Assembly (NCBI RefSeq): GCF_018861005.1
Contig: NZ_JAHKQL010000015.1
Span: 186,001 to 250,000 of the forward strand
DNA from: Polaribacter vadi
GTDB lineage: Bacteria > Bacteroidota > Bacteroidia > Flavobacteriales > Flavobacteriaceae
Length of the DNA: 64,000 nt
Direction: 5' to 3'
Shown: positions 62,529-64,000 of the stretch, one piece after another
How the letters are laid out: the number at the start of each line of letters is the position of its first letter
How positions within the stretch are numbered: position 1 is the stretch's first letter
Program-made: the position numbers and the translations under genes
Notes under the pieces: generated by a model
What the model was told of the DNA's origin: nothing
Database searches by the model: none
The model's input: the letters and a program-made list of their open reading frames with translations, nothing else

Positions 62529-63968
62529 ATGATGTGTAAAATAAAGTGTTTTTATATCTTTTTTTTAATTGGATACTTGTCTGTTAACGCTCAGAGTTTT
62601 GTAGATTCAAAAAAAAAACCCAATATTATTTATATAAATGTAGATGATTTAGGTTGGATGGATACTGAAACTTATGGAAGTACATTTTTCGAAACTCCTA
62701 ACATTAATAAACTGGCAGAAAGTGGTTTAAAGTTTACAAATGGATATGCATCTGCTGCAAATTGTGCACCAAGTAGAGCATGTTTAATTAGTGGGCAAAA
62801 TACGCCTAGACATGGTATTTATACAGTTAGTAATTCTGATAGAGGAAACACAAAAACTAGAAAAATAATTCCGATTAAAAATACAGTAGTTTTAGCTGAT
62901 AAAAATGTAACACTTGCAGAAATGTTAAAAAGAGCAGGTTATACAACAGGTACTTTTGGTAAATGGCATTTAGGGGAAGATGCTAAAACACAGGGTTTTG
63001 ATGTAAATGTTGGCGGAAGTCATAATGGAAATCCAGGAAAGAATGGATATTTTAGCCCATATAATATCAAGAATATTATTGATCATAAAAAAGGTGAAAA
63101 TTTAACAGATAGATTAACGCAAGAAGCCATTTCGTTTATAAAAGATAATAAAGAGAAGCCGTTTTTTGTGTATTTGCCTTTTTATGCGGTTCATACACCT
63201 TTGTCAACTACTTCTGCATTAGAAAAAAAATATTCAGAAAAGGAAGGTAATTCATCTAAAAAGAAGGCAATTTATGCAGGTATGATAGAAACTGTTGATA
63301 GAAATATCGGTTTAATTTTAGATGAAATTAAAGCTTTAAATTTAAAGAACACATTAATTGTTTTTACTTCTGATAATGGTGGAATAAGAGCTATTTCTAA
63401 TCAAGATCCTTTAAGAGCAGGTAAAGGTTCTTACTACGAAGGTGGTATTAGAGTGCCATATATTATTTCTTGGGATGGAGTTGTAAAACCAAATACAGTT
63501 TCTAAGACTTCTATTACCAATTTAGATTTTTATCCAACTTTTATGGATGTTTTAAATGTAAAAATGCCCAAAAAAGTATTAGATGGAATATCTATTTTGC
63601 CAATTTTAAAAGGCGGAAAAATTAAAAAGAGAAGTTTATTTTATCATTTTCCTATTTATTTACAAGCTTATAATGCTAAAACAGATCAAGCAAGAGATCC
63701 TTTTTTTAGAACAAGACCAGGTTCTGTTATTATTGATGGAGATTGGAAATTACATCAATATTTTGAAAATAACGAAATTGAATTGTATAATTTAAAAGAA
63801 GATTTAGGTGAGAAAAACAATATAGTTGAGGTTTATCCTAAAAAAGCATCAGAATTATTAGAGAAATTAAATGCTTGGAGAACAGAATTGAATGCGCCAA
63901 TCCCAACTGAATTAAATCCTAAATATGATGCTGATTTTGTGCCAAATAAGTTTAATAAAAATCACTAA
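62529..63968 (+). CDS. S1 formylglycine sulfatase, secreted
   Basis: 479 residues with a Sec signal ending VNAQ (about 22). NVDDLGWMD (Asp39, Asp40), CAPSR with Cys79, GKWHLGEDAKTQG, FYAVHTP and FTSDNGGIRA are present. The CAPSRACLISGQNTPRHGIYTV context is close to that of the 53670 sulfatase, so both may belong to one S1 subfamily. After the core there is an extended tail (PTELNPKYDADFVPNK) typical of this branch. Probably active. A further gene starts two bases after its stop, so the operon continues beyond the window. Confidence 0.94.
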   Translation: MMCKIKCFYIFFLIGYLSVNAQSFVDSKKKPNIIYINVDDLGWMDTETYGSTFFETPNINKLAESGLKFTNGYASAANCAPSRACLISGQNTPRHGIYTVSNSDRGNTKTRKIIPIKNTVVLADKNVTLAEMLKRAGYTTGTFGKWHLGEDAKTQGFDVNVGGSHNGNPGKNGYFSPYNIKNIIDHKKGENLTDRLTQEAISFIKDNKEKPFFVYLPFYAVHTPLSTTSALEKKYSEKEGNSSKKKAIYAGMIETVDRNIGLILDEIKALNLKNTLIVFTSDNGGIRAISNQDPLRAGKGSYYEGGIRVPYIISWDGVVKPNTVSKTSITNLDFYPTFMDVLNVKMPKKVLDGISILPILKGGKIKKRSLFYHFPIYLQAYNAKTDQARDPFFRTRPGSVIIDGDWKLHQYFENNEIELYNLKEDLGEKNNIVEVYPKKASELLEKLNAWRTELNAPIPTELNPKYDADFVPNKFNKNH

Positions 63969-63970
63969 AA

Positions 63971-64000
63971 ATGAAGAATATATTAATTCTTATATTTCTG
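63971..64000 (+). CDS. Start of a further exported protein (cut by window end)
   Basis: Ten codons, MKNILILIFL, begin two bases after the sulfatase stop and look like the start of a Sec or lipoprotein signal peptide. Nothing else can be said; by context it may be another sulfatase or glycosidase. Confidence 0.55.
   Translation, partial: MKNILILIFL

Noticed and set aside
1..64000. tRNA, rRNA, CRISPR array or riboswitch
   Set aside because: No cloverleaf, rRNA-like stretch, regularly spaced repeats or known riboswitch core was seen in the intergenic regions; these are few and AT-rich.

Overview
The window looks like part of a very large polysaccharide utilisation locus (PUL) of a marine member of the Bacteroidota, most likely a flavobacterium. 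The DNA is visibly AT-rich. It holds SusC/SusD pairs, Bacteroidota-type promoters (TTTG ... TAnnTTTG), many secreted lipoproteins, type IX secretion (T9SS) C-terminal domains and 12 S1-type sulfatases. The genus cannot be fixed from the sequence. No rRNA, tRNA, CRISPR array, intact mobile element or regulator gene was seen.

Layout. (1) 1-8647: uptake module, with the end of a SusC-like transporter, its SusD partner, a second SusC/SusD pair and a DUF1735-type surface lipoprotein, closed by a hairpin terminator at 8715-8751. (2) 8775-10946: a multidomain secreted TIM-barrel hydrolase with Ig-like modules. (3) 10947-13675: a gene-poor stretch with the only convincing minus-strand gene, a secreted LamG-like protein, and a candidate promoter near 13327-13360. 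(4) 13676-56769: about 43 kb of tightly packed same-strand genes with no clear internal terminator. It carries ten sulfatases (one frameshifted), GH43, GH97, two GH95, GH36-like, two GH116, a GH117-like propeller, a secreted TIM-barrel hydrolase plus the wreck of a paralogue, a lactonase-like propeller, a ThuA-LamG protein, an SGNH esterase, two SASA-type acetylesterases, a DUF6786-like lipoprotein and a doubly frameshifted esterase-SGNH fusion. (5) 57091-60966: two separately transcribed T9SS proteins (LamG-like and TIM-barrel/Ig-like), each followed by a strong terminator. (6) 61072-64000: two more sulfatases and the start of another gene.

Inferred joint function: surface enzymes exported by T9SS (8775, 32733, 58456) probably cut a sulfated polymer. 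SusC/D and the surface lipoprotein import the fragments. Periplasmic or lipid-anchored sulfatases and acetylesterases strip sulfate and acetyl groups, and exo-glycosidases release the sugars. Two GH95 enzymes point to alpha-L-fucose or alpha-L-galactose, GH36/GH97 to alpha-galactosides, and GH116/GH43 to beta-glucose/xylose-type side chains. The substrate is therefore probably a sulfated, O-acetylated fucose- or galactose-rich algal heteropolysaccharide, but no characterised endo-family (GH16, GH82, GH86, GH107, polysaccharide lyase) could be recognised. The endo-activity may therefore lie in the unassigned TIM-barrel proteins, the most interesting part of the window.

Four coding lesions were found: an internally deleted hydrolase with an 8-bp duplication, one sulfatase with an A9-run frameshift, and one esterase fusion with two +1 frameshifts. 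The single-base ones may be real decay, slippage sites or sequencing errors.
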